Below are positions 21,700-32,229 of a stretch of 64,000 nt of DNA, piece after piece. Source of the DNA: Gnetum montanum (lineage: Eukaryota; Streptophyta; Gnetopsida; Gnetales; Gnetaceae). The DNA lies in NCBI GenBank assembly GCA_015680685.1, contig MNCI01018161.1, positions 343,754 to 407,753 of the forward strand, read 5' to 3'. Position numbers and translations under genes: made by a program. The notes beneath the pieces are model-generated. The model was not told where the DNA came from, searched no databases, and worked only from the letters and a program-made list of their open reading frames with translations. Positions within the stretch are counted from its first letter, which is position 1. Every line of letters begins with the position of its first letter.

Positions 21700-23160
21700 T
21701 GGGTGATTGATTATTCACTACACCATTAAAGAGGAATTCATTAAGGAAATGATTAGAAATTGGATACTCATCCTCTTTTTTGTCCCATCACAACCAAGAT
21801 AAATGATCAGCAACTATGTTCTCAGTGCCTTTACAATTGATCATCATAAGATTGAATTCTTGTAAGATTACAAGCCATCGTATGATATGAGGACTTACCA
21901 TTAGCTTATTCATGAGGAACCTTATTGCACTATGATCTATATGTATATATAATTTATATCCCAATACATAGTGTCTAAACTTTTCTAGTGTAAACACTAT
22001 AGCCATTAATTCTTTCTCTGTGGTAGTGTAGTTAAGTTGTGCACCAATGATCCTTCTACTTGCATAGTGGATGTAATAAAGATGCTTCTGGTCATCTAAC
22101 TATGTAAGTACAGATCCTAAGGCATAGTTGGATGTGTCAGTTATGATATGGAATGGTTTGGACCAGTCAAGAGCTTGTAGAATGGGTGTTTCTATTAGCT
22201 TCTATTTCAGAGTTTGAAAAGCTAATTCACATTCCCTAATCCACTTGAAAGGTATGTCCTTTTTTGTTAATTCTACCAATAGTTTGGAAACCTATGAAAA
22301 GTTCTCAATAAATCTCCTATAGTAGCTAGTATGTCTAAGGAATAATCAAATATCTTTAATGGTTTCCAGTTGATGGGTAATTCCTTAGATAATTTTGATT
22401 TTCTCAGGGTCTACCTCTATCCCTATGTGTGAGATTCTATGCCCTAGTACTACACCTTCTTGGACCATTAAATGGCTTCTCTACCAATTGATTCTCTAAT
22501 TGGTTTCTACACATCTTTTTAATAGTTTCTCTAACTGGTCCAAGGCTTGATCAAAGTTTGCTCCATAGGTGGAGAAATCTTCCATAAAGACTTCTACACC
22601 ATTTCCTATCTACTATTGGAAGATGCTTAGAACTAGTCGTTGAAATGTTGTAGGGGGGCATTGCACAATCCAAATGGCATTTGTTTGTACAAAAACCTAC
22701 CCCAAGGACTAGTGAATGTAGTCTTGGCTTAGTCTTCTGGGACTATTTGTATTTGATTATATTCACTATATCTATCTAGAAAACTGTAGTAGCAATGCCC
22801 TACGATGGTGTCTAAGACTTGGTCAACGAATGGCAACGAAAAGTGATCTTTGAATGTTGCCATATTCAATGGCTTGAAATCTATGCACACCCTCCATTTG
22901 CCTCCCTTTTTAGGCACAAAAACTAAGGGGCTAGCCCATTTTCTATCAACAATGGGGTATATTAACCTACCCTTGCGAAGTGATTCAATTTCTTCCTTGA
23001 CTACTTGCTTTAGCTTTAGGTTCAAATGCCTCTACTGTTGTCTTTGAGGCTTCATGGAGGGGTTGGTGTAAATCCTATGCTAGCATATCCTAGGATCTAT
23101 TCCAATTAATTCAGGATCTGAACAAGTGAAGGCTTTTGACCATCTATTAATTACCTTTAT
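21700..23160 (-). pseudogene. Reverse transcriptase and RNase H of element C, decayed
   Basis: RT begins about 23,160 (LKLKQVVKEEIESL), then ASPLVFVPKKGGKWRVCIDF, TFKDHFSLPFVDQVLD and YSFLD.YSEYNQI, all typical of Athila RT. The catalytic box (22,573-22,587) reads FMEDF, with Glu in the first Asp position; element D has FMDDF there. RNase H follows, with a well-preserved C-terminal part at 22,006-21,788 (FRHYVLGYKLYIHIDHSAI). Several stops lie between these blocks. It would copy element RNA to DNA, but the changed catalytic residue and the stops make it dead. Confidence 0.92.
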
Positions 23161-23559
23161 CAATTCTTCTTTCTATTGAGGAGCAAGCTTAGCATTAATA
23201 ATTATCAGTTTTCCATTTTTAAGAAACATGTATTCCATACTATTGGGAAATGGTTTCAGCTCGAGGGCCTCCTACTTAAATTTCTCAGGGATTTCCAACT
23301 TTTCCCAATTGATATTTTCAAGGTTAAGACTTGGAAGTTGGTGGTGGACTTGCTCTAATGCATCCATGCTATCGATGTAAGCACAAATCAAACCCTCAGT
23401 TGGTTCCATGCATATGACTAAAATTCTTTCTTGATTAACTATCAGCCACTAGGTGTCTTCCTACCATGTGGCTACTACATATAGGCATCTTTATATGTTA
23501 ATCACTTGTGCACACTGATTGCATATAGGCAATGCTAAACTTTGCACAAAACATGACCT

Positions 23560-24100
23560 CTACATGCAATTACACCCTATGTCATTGTATGCGATGCAAG
23601 AAACTTTCTTCTTCTTGATCTTTTGAATGTATTTTCCTTTAACATTTCCAGGGAAAGATCATGAATTCCTTGGTGTGCATCGATGGTGCTTAGCCATGCT
23701 CTTCTCATTATGATTGGGAAGTCCCCCTTACCTTTGTTCACCTAAATCACTAGAAAATCAGTTAGGTACGACCACCCACAAATAGTGGTAACAATATCCT
23801 CCACTAGTTCCAATAGAACAATGATGGACTAGTCGGCCAACTCTAGACAAATGTTGCTCTTTTTCAATGGAGGTAGGTTCTAGGCCTTGTACATTTCTTG
23901 AGAAATCAAGTTGACACTAGAACCTAAATCCAAAAAAGCCGTACTTGGTTCACTTCCAACAATTTGTAAATATATCATAGGACTTCCAAGATCAAGGAAT
24001 TCCCTAGGAAGGTGGCCAGATTTGATCCAATCGATGATGACATGTGTTAGCATGACCATATGCATTGAGTGTGGTGATTAGGTTGAAGGGGGCTCCAAAG
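23560..24100 (-). pseudogene. Retropepsin-type protease of element C, inactive
   Basis: The frame at 24,065-23,880 reads IVGSEPSTAFLDLGSSVNLIS. The active-site triad is Asp-Leu-Gly (23,922-23,930) where the family and element D have Asp-Ser-Gly; TCA to TTA, one C-to-T change, explains it. Further on, past a break, is sequence matching GRAW.S.IDAH.GIHDLSL, also seen in element D (39,905-40,159). The protease would process the gag-pol polyprotein. Confidence 0.88.
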
Positions 24101-26585
24101 TTTTGATTGATATTGAGACGTCTAAGGAATCAACTACTTATGATTGCAAGGGCTTGTTTGGACTGTTTGTTCTAAAGAAAGGTTTTTTCTTCATGTGGTT
24201 GTTGGAACCAATAGTAGGTTGAGAGTTAACAAACCTTGTGGCATTACATTGCTGTGGCTAGGTAGGGATTTCACCCTGCATAGCTAGAGTAGGTGATAGT
24301 GGAGCTATTGGTGGAAGAGATGTAGCCAAATAAGAAGGATGATATGCTTGCAGAATATCACCCGTAGAAGAGGGAGTCCCATAATACTCGTGGGCTTGGT
24401 TATGAGGTTGAGGAGTGATGTCACTAGCAGAGTCACATGGGGAGATTGGCTACTACACATAATATTCAGATGGGTTAGGTTGCTGGTAAGGATACTGTTG
24501 CCTTGGTGGTGGCATTCCCCATGATTATGGGTGCTGCCATTGTTGATATTTCTTAATCAGTTGTGGTGGAGTTCCACTAGGATAATATGTTAAGGGTTGG
24601 TGGAACTACCTTAGGTTACCTTGAGGATAAGGTAACCTTTGGGGTGTTTGCCTCTTGTTTAATCATGGGTTGAGTGCATACACCCTAAAACCCTACATAT
24701 ATGAGATTACAGGGAAACATCCCTTAGGATGATCATATTGACATATCTCACATCCACTATCCTTGTCTATTTCTAAATCCACAACCTCTTCAATGATGGC
24801 AACTTTGCCCTTACCCTTGCTATGTGCATGTTCAGCCTCTTTCTTTTTACTTTTCTCACTACCTTGCTCTCTAGATTCCTCTACTATTTTAAGAATAGTT
24901 TGAAATCTATTGTCTAGGGAATCCCACATTTGGTCTACCTTTGCCAAAACTTCTGATGTCATCTTTTGGATAGGAAAAGTTTTCCTATTCACCATCTCTT
25001 CAAGTGGTGACTCTTCTTCATCCTCACAAAATCTTACTTCTTTCTTCTGAAGGGAAAGATCTCAGTTATACTCTTTCGCACTTTCTCTCTTTTGTAGCTC
25101 ACCTTCTTCCTTAGCAACTTGCTGCAACAATCTTTGGATTTGATGGGACCTAAGCTCAAATAGTCTTCCTTGGGCATAAATCCCAAGGGTTCTTCTCGTT
25201 TCATGCCTAAGCCAATCTATGAGATGGCACAGTTGATCCCTTTGTAAATAACCATGGCCAAGACAATGATGTAACAGTGCATAATATCATCCCATGGCAA
25301 CATCCAAGGGTTCATGTCCTTCTCGTTTCCAACCTTAGATTTTCTTTTGCAAGTTAGACACTTGGGAGTGTGTTTGGTACTTATCGTTGAATAATTCTAA
25401 CATAGTACTCCATCTACGAATAGATTCAGGTTCTAAGGACCGATACTAGCTTTCCTCTTCTTTAACTAGTATCCACAGGAAAAATTTAAGCTTTTTCCAT
25501 TCATTCTCTATGTTTTGTAAGGCACACGTGTCAATGGAATTCTTGTAAATGATTCTAAGGATCAGCATTGTATCCCCCTTCAAATTGTGGGATGTTGTTC
25601 ATATCTAATATCTTGATCCTACTATCTTTCTGGTGCCTTGTAGGAATTGTAATAGCCTCAGTTATCTCTAACATACTTTGAGTAGCAAGAAGGGATTCAT
25701 CGTGATCATCTCATCCATGGCATCTATGATGCCTACGTTGTTCCCTACTCTCCCTTCTTCTATGTTGTGACTCTCTAGAGTGCCCTCATCCCCTTTCTTG
25801 GCTATTTTGTCTATGAATTTCACTTTTCATACCTTTATCCCCATGGTCTTTTTCTTTATGACCACATCTAGATATTGAAGGAGAGGGTGAAGGAGATGAT
25901 GAAGGTGAAGAAGAAGGAGAACCGTCACCATGAAGGTGTCTGCTACCTTCTCTTCTATGGTCTTGGCCCTAATCATGATTGCGATCAGAATGTCCACCTT
26001 TATCATAAGTTCGTGTCCCTTTCTTAGATCCTTTGAGCTCATGGGTATTAGAACCTATGTTATGAATAGTGGAATGAAGGTCCTGATACACAACCCCTTG
26101 GCCAAAGTCAAGGGAAGGAACATCGTTATGTGGGTGACTGTCTGAGATAGCTTCACCACCCTCATTTTGCTTAAGATATGTGGGACATCTTAGAACCACT
26201 TACCCTTCAAAGACTTATGATGTCTCTACTATTGCAAGTCCCTTTAACATTGTGCCTCCATGAAATGAAACTATCTCAAGTCATGGTCTTGCACAATGTA
26301 TTTTTTGTGTAAGTGTGGCATGCTAATTCGTGTGAGAGCACGAAGAAGCATGCTTGGGACTGAATGATCAGGAGGTAACACTATATTATCTTCTAAGTCT
26401 CACCAACACAGTTGTTCATCTTGATGGAGGATAAAGGTGAATTCTAGTATATACTCATCAGGATGAATATATACCACTCAAACTTGTTGAAGGACTGGTG
26501 GATCAACGTCATGTGTATTACACTACTGATTGTTTCCTCTTTCAGACGTAGGTGGTGAGGAGCTTTCATACGAAGAAGGAGACAT
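24100..26585 (-). pseudogene. gag of element C, decayed
   Basis: Structural protein of the virus-like particle. The likely start is ATG at 26,585 (MSPSSYESSSPPTSERG), 117 bp after the primer site. In order: acidic N-terminal part (about 26,585-26,200), an Arg/Ser/His-rich section (about 26,050-25,700), the capsid-like part (RDQLCHLIDWLRHETRRTLG, then QRLLQQVAKEEGELQKRES), a charged segment (VDQMWDSLDNRFQ, 24,995-24,700) and a C..C..H..C-type motif (CEICQYDHPKGC) near 24,740, then a Pro/Tyr/Gln-rich tail. Element D's gag matches part by part. Stops and shifts are spread through it. Fusion to protease as one gag-pol frame is likely by family. Confidence 0.85.
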
Positions 26586-26702
26586 ACTTTTCTATTCAGT
26601 GTGCAATGTATTGTTGTTTATTATTTTCTCAATCAACCCTATGGATTCATTCAAACAATGTGAATGATTTCCTAAGTTCTAATTAGTACACAAACAACTA
26701 AG

Positions 26703-26720
26703 TCCCTTGCAATGGCAACA
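26703..26720 (-). promoter_or_regulatory. Degenerate primer-binding site of element C
   Basis: Immediately inside the 5' LTR (minus strand) the sequence is TTGTTGCCATTGCAAGGGAC, matching the position of element D's TTGGCGCTGTTGTCAGGGAC. The 3' part GGGACTTAG is identical, but the 5' half no longer fits a tRNA-Asp 3' end well. Confidence 0.7.
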
Positions 26721-26721
26721 A

Positions 26722-27591
26722 TGATGAGTAGATAGGTACCCCTACACTCAACTATACGAATACAAGCATTTCACACACAATTTGGTCAAATTCCAAGGAC
26801 TAAGTGCCTATGCACCTTTGTGAAACAAGGGTGGATTGGTTGATTGTTGTCTTCCCAAAATTACTTGTATGTCACAATTATATGGTTAAGTAAGCTTGAG
26901 GCATATGATTTTTATATCTTTTATGTTTTTATGTCCTGTGCTAATAAGGGAGAAGAGAGATAACTAAGTGACTAATTTATCTTAACTACTCATTAACTAA
27001 GTTCTAACTAATCCTAACACCAACATGCATTCTCACTTGCTGTACACATCATGAACTGATGCAACACTACTAAGATTAACAAACGCTAATCATTACTGGG
27101 TTACCAAGTGTTATACACATGCTTGAAGTGATTGTACTAAGTATAATTTAACAATTTTCTTAATTGATCAAAATGAGTTTAATTTAACATAAATGTAAAG
27201 TTCATAAAATAAAATAAATGCATAAGAAAATAAAATAAAATAAATGCGTAAGAAAACAAATATCAAGTGCTGCAAGGATGAACCAAAGAGCTCGTCTTTA
27301 TTGTCGTACATGAGGTGTGCTTAGGTACACAATGCTCGAACAAAGATCCATCCACACTTAGACCTCCTACTGTGGGCACTTGGAAAATACTCTAACTTTC
27401 AAACAGACTACAAGAGTTTCACTACTTGACTGCTAAAAGACTTCCTCCCAATTGTGTGCCTGGGCACTATATTTATAGGCTTGGGCTCAACTACTCTAAT
27501 AATTAGAGTAACCACTCTAATAATTAGAATAAACTACTAGAGTAACTACTCTAATAATTAGAATAAACCGCTAGAGTAATTGCTCTCATCA
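26722..27591 (-). repeat. 5' LTR of element C
   Basis: 870 bp, TGATGAGTAG... to ...CTCTCATCA on the plus strand. It pairs with 17,596-18,498. The palindrome array at 27,488-27,585 has three copies of TCTAATAATTAGA against four in the other LTR. TATAAATA lies on the minus strand near 27,472. Confidence 0.93.
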
Positions 27592-27596
27592 TATTC

Positions 27597-27839
27597 CATG
27601 ATTTTCTCTTAAAGAAGTTTGTTTCAAATAAAAGCCATATTATATAATGGAAAGAAATAGATCTAAAACTAAATATTACTTACCAAGAATATCCCATCAA
27701 AATTATAGATAGAGAAAAAAGAAAATTATGGAGTAAAGAAATTCCCATGGTGAAAGTTCTTTGGGAATCACATGATGATCAAGAGATAACTTGGGAAATT
27801 GAAGTAGATATGAGAACTAACTTCTCTCATGTTTTCTAG
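27597..27839 (+). pseudogene. Element B integrase C-terminus, continued after element C
   Basis: Beyond the second TATTC the sequence resumes in a chromovirus-like frame: KIIDREKRKLWSKEIPMVKV, then ITWEIEVDMRT and a final HVF and TAG at 27,837. This is the standard end of a chromovirus pol (KVLW..H....TWE.E..MR). Joining across one copy of the duplication makes the frame contiguous with 15,240-17,590, which is good evidence that C inserted into B. Confidence 0.85.
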
Positions 27840-27866
27840 GAGAAAAATGCTTAAAAGATTGGAGGA

Positions 27867-30800
27867 TGTCATAACTTAAAATTTTGCAAAGGTTTAGTTA
27901 TTTAATTTAATGCAAGTAATTAATTCTTGAATTCCATCATATGCATTTTAATAGATTAGCTCTACTTTTCTCAATTAAATCATAGGATTATATCTATCAT
28001 TACTATTAATACTATTACTGTTATTGTTGTTATTAGTTAGTTTCTTGCATAAGTAAATACAATATTCTTGCTAGGATTTTTTTTTTAAAGTTTTGTATCC
28101 TTTGTTTTGCTACTATTGGACATCAAACACAGATCTATTATGTATTTTATGATTAAATGTTGAAATCTAGTTACCCCAAGAATTTTTTATTTTTGTCAAT
28201 TATTATTCCTTTACAAGTACTTGGCTATCCATATGTTATAATTTATGCACATTTAGTTCTGTATATTCAATATTATTTATGTAAATTCAACTACGCAAAT
28301 TTATGTTTTATTATGCACATTAAGTTATGCATCTTTTATTGTTATTATGAATATGTGATTGTATAAGACTCTATTCATGAAGCAATTTTGAACCTTAACC
28401 TTACCCAAACCATATTTCTTATTACCTTTTATCATTAAACAAGAATTTGAAGTTCATTTTTAATTATAATTAAATATTTCATAAATTATCTTTATTAAGG
28501 AAATACCTTAGGACGATGTCCTACCTACAATTTGACCTTATCAATATATCTGGGATATTCAAAAATGCTAGTTTTAACTCTTGGTTTACCAAAATTAGAA
28601 TTACGGTTTTTAAGATATGACCTCTACAATCACTAAAATATCATAAAGTTTCGGTATTTAAACTAGGTGACCATGCTAATTGAAGGTCAAATAAGATTTC
28701 AACATATAATTAGGTAGAACACTTGATAAATATTTTGTAAGTTTAAAAAAAATTTGATTTGGAGTCCCAATGTGCATATTATGAGTATTTAACCTTAAAG
28801 GTATTAATTGGAGGAGAAAAATTATGGATGAACTTACAAAATGATTTTTAACAAAAAAGATAAAAGGTAAAATTTCAAAAACAAAATTCAAAGAAAATTC
28901 CATAAAATAATGTAAAAATAGGTAAAATTAATCTATATATGTTATTTATATTACCATTTCACATCATATTACATATTTCCATCGTTTTGCATTTGTGTCA
29001 AGTTTTTCCTTATAGAAACTATGTTTTGTTGCATTTTTTTTCTTTAAAAATCATTTCCTGATCTTTCTTCTTCATTTTAAAGCTAATTTTAGTCCAATTT
29101 CTTCTATTTCAAGCCTATCTCCTCTATTTCTAAATATGTAATAAGCCCACATGTCACACTGCATGTGATTCTTCCACTTATAAATAGAGTGTGACATTTG
29201 GTATGTCTCATCTTGGTTCATAAAGGAAGTTTCTGGTAGCTAGTTTAAAGTCAAGTAAAAGCTAATTTTGAGCATCCTGGTGGAAAAGAAAGAAGATTTT
29301 AAAAGCTCTACCAACACAAGGAAGCTTATTTTACTTTTCTTTTCATATGGCTACCCTATATTATTGTGAATTTTCTATTCCTTCTTTCTACTTCCTAGTT
29401 CTCTATTGTTCTTCTACTATTTTAATTATTATGCTAAGATTCTAGTGAATTCTTGTTATTTTAGACTTCTTTTTATATGGAAATCAATATTTTAATCTCA
29501 TCTAGAGCATTTTCTATCTTTTAATGATTTTTTTTTTTTTGAAATTGTAAAAACTTTGCCCAACTTGCCTCCCAGATATTTATATATCTTTTAGATCAAC
29601 TCATGAAATAAACATGATTTTTTGAGAATTTTATGAAATTTTGGCTATTATGGATTTTTAACTAGTTTGTACATCTTTTAAAGTTTTAAAATAAAATAAT
29701 AATATTTATGGGATCAATTTTTCTCAATTGATAATGGGAGTCACGAATCTTTTATATGTTTTCATCTACATGCAATAGCAAAGTGTTCCTTCGTAGGACT
29801 CACCCCATGAGAACAAGTGTTTGGTGGATTTCTTACCTTGGGTTTTGATTCATAAGTTCATGTAAGGCTAGGAAACTAGTTGAGACCATGGCACTGAGTA
29901 ATTGAGTCTAATGATGTACAATGAGGCATAGTCAAGACCTATCTTTCCAAAGATACATGTATTTCGCTATTGAGAATGTTAGCAGTGAGGCTATTGCCAA
30001 GGCCTAGCCATGAATGGCTCACCTGGGGTCACAAGGATAATCCAATGATAGTAGTGAGGTTATTCCAAGACATGTTAGTATATTCTTTTGGTAGTCAAGA
30101 TACCAAGAGCTAGCCTTCGAAGATGCCTGAATAAATTATATACTCTTTAGATTTTTGTTAAACAAATTTGTGATATCTTTGAACATTAAATAATTAAATA
30201 ATTAAAATATCTATTCTTTGGATATTTGAATATTTACTTGGAATTCTTTACCTAGCCCATATCCTAAGACGTTTGGCCTAGAACCTTTTTGCTCCATGAA
30301 GAAGGAAATAAATTACCATTCTTATCTAAGAGGTTTTGAATTCTTCTACATTTTGATGCAAAGAACCCAAAGTAGCTAAGGAAACATTCCAAGAAAGACA
30401 TGGAACAATAGGTGAATCAATTATATATAAGATGAATCCTCAAAAGTTGAAAAATAATTTCTATATGTTTTACATTTTTGTAAAATAGAAACCTTATACA
30501 CTTTTTGGATACTTGAGCCATGTAACAATTTTTTTGAATAAATAATAAAACATAATAGATATTATTTTTAATTTTATTATTTAATTTGGTAAACTTCAAA
30601 CATGAATATCTTAATTTCTAGATGTTTAATTGAGGCAAAACAAGTATCATTGGAATCACTATTTTATGTATAATATTGGGATGCAACGAGTAAAATTTCT
30701 TGATATCTACATTTTTTAGGCTACAAAAAAATATTTTTTTAATAAATTTCATTTAATTATATATATGAGTATTATGAAATTTGGTGTGCTATATTTCTTT

Positions 30801-30880
30801 ACTATATTCATGCTTCTCATTAATAATTTTTATCTATTTTACAACTTCCTTTTGAATTAGTAGTACCAATAGTGGGATAA
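27867..30880 (+). mobile_element. Probable 3' LTR of element B
   Basis: Twenty-seven bases after the pol stop, a purine-rich stretch (AAAAGATTGGAGGA) is followed by TGTCATAACTTAAAATTTTG, a typical chromovirus LTR start. TATAAATA lies at 29,179-29,186, about 1.3 kb in, and the sequence at 29,780-30,130 (CATGAGAACAAGTGTTTGG..., GGCTCACCTGGGGTCAC...) resembles the long leader of Tekay/Del-type LTRs. No ORF of note. The right end is placed loosely where the 0.85-kb repeat begins; the partner LTR was not found. Confidence 0.55.
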
Positions 30881-31104
30881 GGAATGTAGGAATACAAGTT
30901 TTGTCATTAGTTTATGGGAATAAAGAGATTGTGCTTTTTAAAAAAGTGAAACTACTATTCTAACAAAATAAAAAAAATGAAATTAATTAATAAAAAATAT
31001 TTTAAAACTAATAGTATATTTTAAAACTTCCAACATATAAGGTAATGAATTTCTAAATAAGAAGAGAACATACTATAAACTATTTTTCAACAAAAGGAAT
31101 CATT

Positions 31105-31275
31105 ACCTAGAAGATTAATGCTCATCCCACTAAGGTAGGGTCCTAGGAGGATCGGTGGATAAGCAAAAGGCCTAACCTCTTTCAAGTGGTTGTATCCCAG
31201 CTCAAAACTAAGCCTACAACTTGAGAAATAAGTACCTTACCAATACTCCAAGTTTTGTTTCCTATAAACCATTTT
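31105..31275 (-). mobile_element. tRNA-derived SINE-like segment (SINE-2) in the 0.85-kb repeat
   Basis: On the minus strand the copies read, with minor variation, AGTAATGGTAAGGTGCTT (box A-like), then ACCTAGTTTCAAGTTGGGG (box B-like), a spacing typical of a tRNA 5'/3' half pair. The segment is then followed by a non-tRNA body (TTGAAAGAGGTTAGGCC, CCTCCTAGGACC). Other copies lie at 46,545-46,725, 47,447-47,540 (shortened) and 55,038-55,215. The unit at 49,080-49,800 lacks it. Confidence 0.55.
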
Positions 31276-31802
31276 AAAAAAAGGAAAAAGATATAGTGAG
31301 AAAAAATGATTAAAGTAAGTAGAATTTTCAATATAACAAGTTATCAATTCTAAAGATAGTTCACTATAGTTAAAAAGTTTTAGATTTTTGTATCATCCAT
31401 AGCTTGCATATTTTCTCTCATACTAAATTCATTATTAATTGTAATTGATTTATTAAGGGTTAAAAACATAATAGATAACATTATAGTTAATGGCTAGTTC
31501 ACATGTAATGGATATCAGTTAGTTTTAGAAAAAATAGTATGTTGTATGAAAAAGAAAAAATGAAAAAAAAATAAAAATATAATAATTATAATAATTAGGA
31601 TTTTCAATATGAAAAATTATCAATTTTGAAGATAATTCACTATCATTAAAAAAATTTTAGATTCTTTATCAACCATAACTTGCATAGTTTTTCTCATACT
31701 ATATTCATCATCAATAGTAATTAATTTCTCAAGGTTTAGAAAGATAATAAATAACATTAGATTTTATGGCTATTTGACATGTAGCATGTATTAATTAGAT
31801 TT

Positions 31803-31949
31803 AGTGGGAGTATTAAAATCCAAAATAATGGAAATATAGATACACCCCAAGATTTATAGAAATTTATATCTCAATGCTACTTAGTAAAATTGAACTTGTG
31901 ACCTAGGGCTAATAGACCAAGACCCATACCATTCAACTAACCTACGCAA
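31803..31949 (-). mobile_element. tRNA-derived SINE (SINE-1) with target-site duplication
   Basis: A 147-bp insertion in the 0.85-kb repeat, bounded by GTATTAATTAGATTT (31,788-31,802) and GTATCAATTAGTTTT (31,950-31,964), a 15-bp duplication with two differences. On the minus strand it starts GCGTAGGTTAGTTGAATGG (box A-like), followed by GGTCACAAGTTCAATTTTAC (box B-like), then a short body ending GATTTTAATACTCCCACT. The uninterrupted repeat elsewhere gives the empty site. No poly-A tail, so the 3' end mechanism is unclear. Confidence 0.75.
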
Positions 31950-32229
31950 GTATCAATTAGTTTTAAAAAAAATAGTTAGCTACATGGAAAAAGAAAAAAT
32001 AAAAAATATATATATATAACAATCATAATAAAAACAATTAATTGTATGGGAAAATGGAAAAAAAGAAAAGAGGAAAAGAAAGGAAATAATTTTAAGAGAT
32101 ATTATGGTTAAAAATGACTAGCTGTAGGAAAAAAGTAACATCAATAGAAGGGTAGAAAAAGTAGGGATATAGGCTTTGTTATTAGTTTACTAGAAACTAA
32201 AACTAGAAATTTTTATTACTTTTAGAAAA

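Larger units (their letters stand above)
17596..27591 (-). mobile_element. Complete Athila-type Ty3/gypsy element C, inserted in element B
   Basis: 9,996 bp with two LTRs (26,722-27,591 is the 5' LTR, 17,596-18,498 the 3' LTR in element orientation). It is flanked by a perfect 5-bp target duplication TATTC (17,591-17,595 and 27,592-27,596). Internal order on the minus strand: primer site, gag, protease, RT, RNase H, integrase, hydrophobic post-pol frame, polypurine tract (GTGGGGGTA). Athila-like signs are the primer-site context, ATFKDHF-type RT, FM.DFSTYG catalytic region and the 10-kb size. Removing it restores the reading of element B's integrase C-terminus. Catalytic changes in protease, RT and integrase show it cannot be active. 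Confidence 0.95.
30890..32215. repeat. 0.85-kb tandem repeat array, left part
   Basis: Contains one unit plus edges of the next. The start AAAGTGAAACTACTATT (30,942) recurs at 46,366, 49,080 and 54,844. Inside, a sub-block of about 280 bp (AGGATTTTCAATAT...AGTTAGTTTTAGAAAAAATAG) is present twice (from 31,320 and 31,600). A tRNA-derived stretch lies at 31,105-31,275 and a separate SINE interrupts the second sub-block at 31,803. The right edge is broken by the LINE. Confidence 0.75.

Noticed and set aside
25827-26145. Three overlapping open frames on both strands near 25,827-26,199
   Set aside because: Only the Arg/Ser-rich minus-strand frame agrees with gag of element D; the others are shadows caused by its codon bias.
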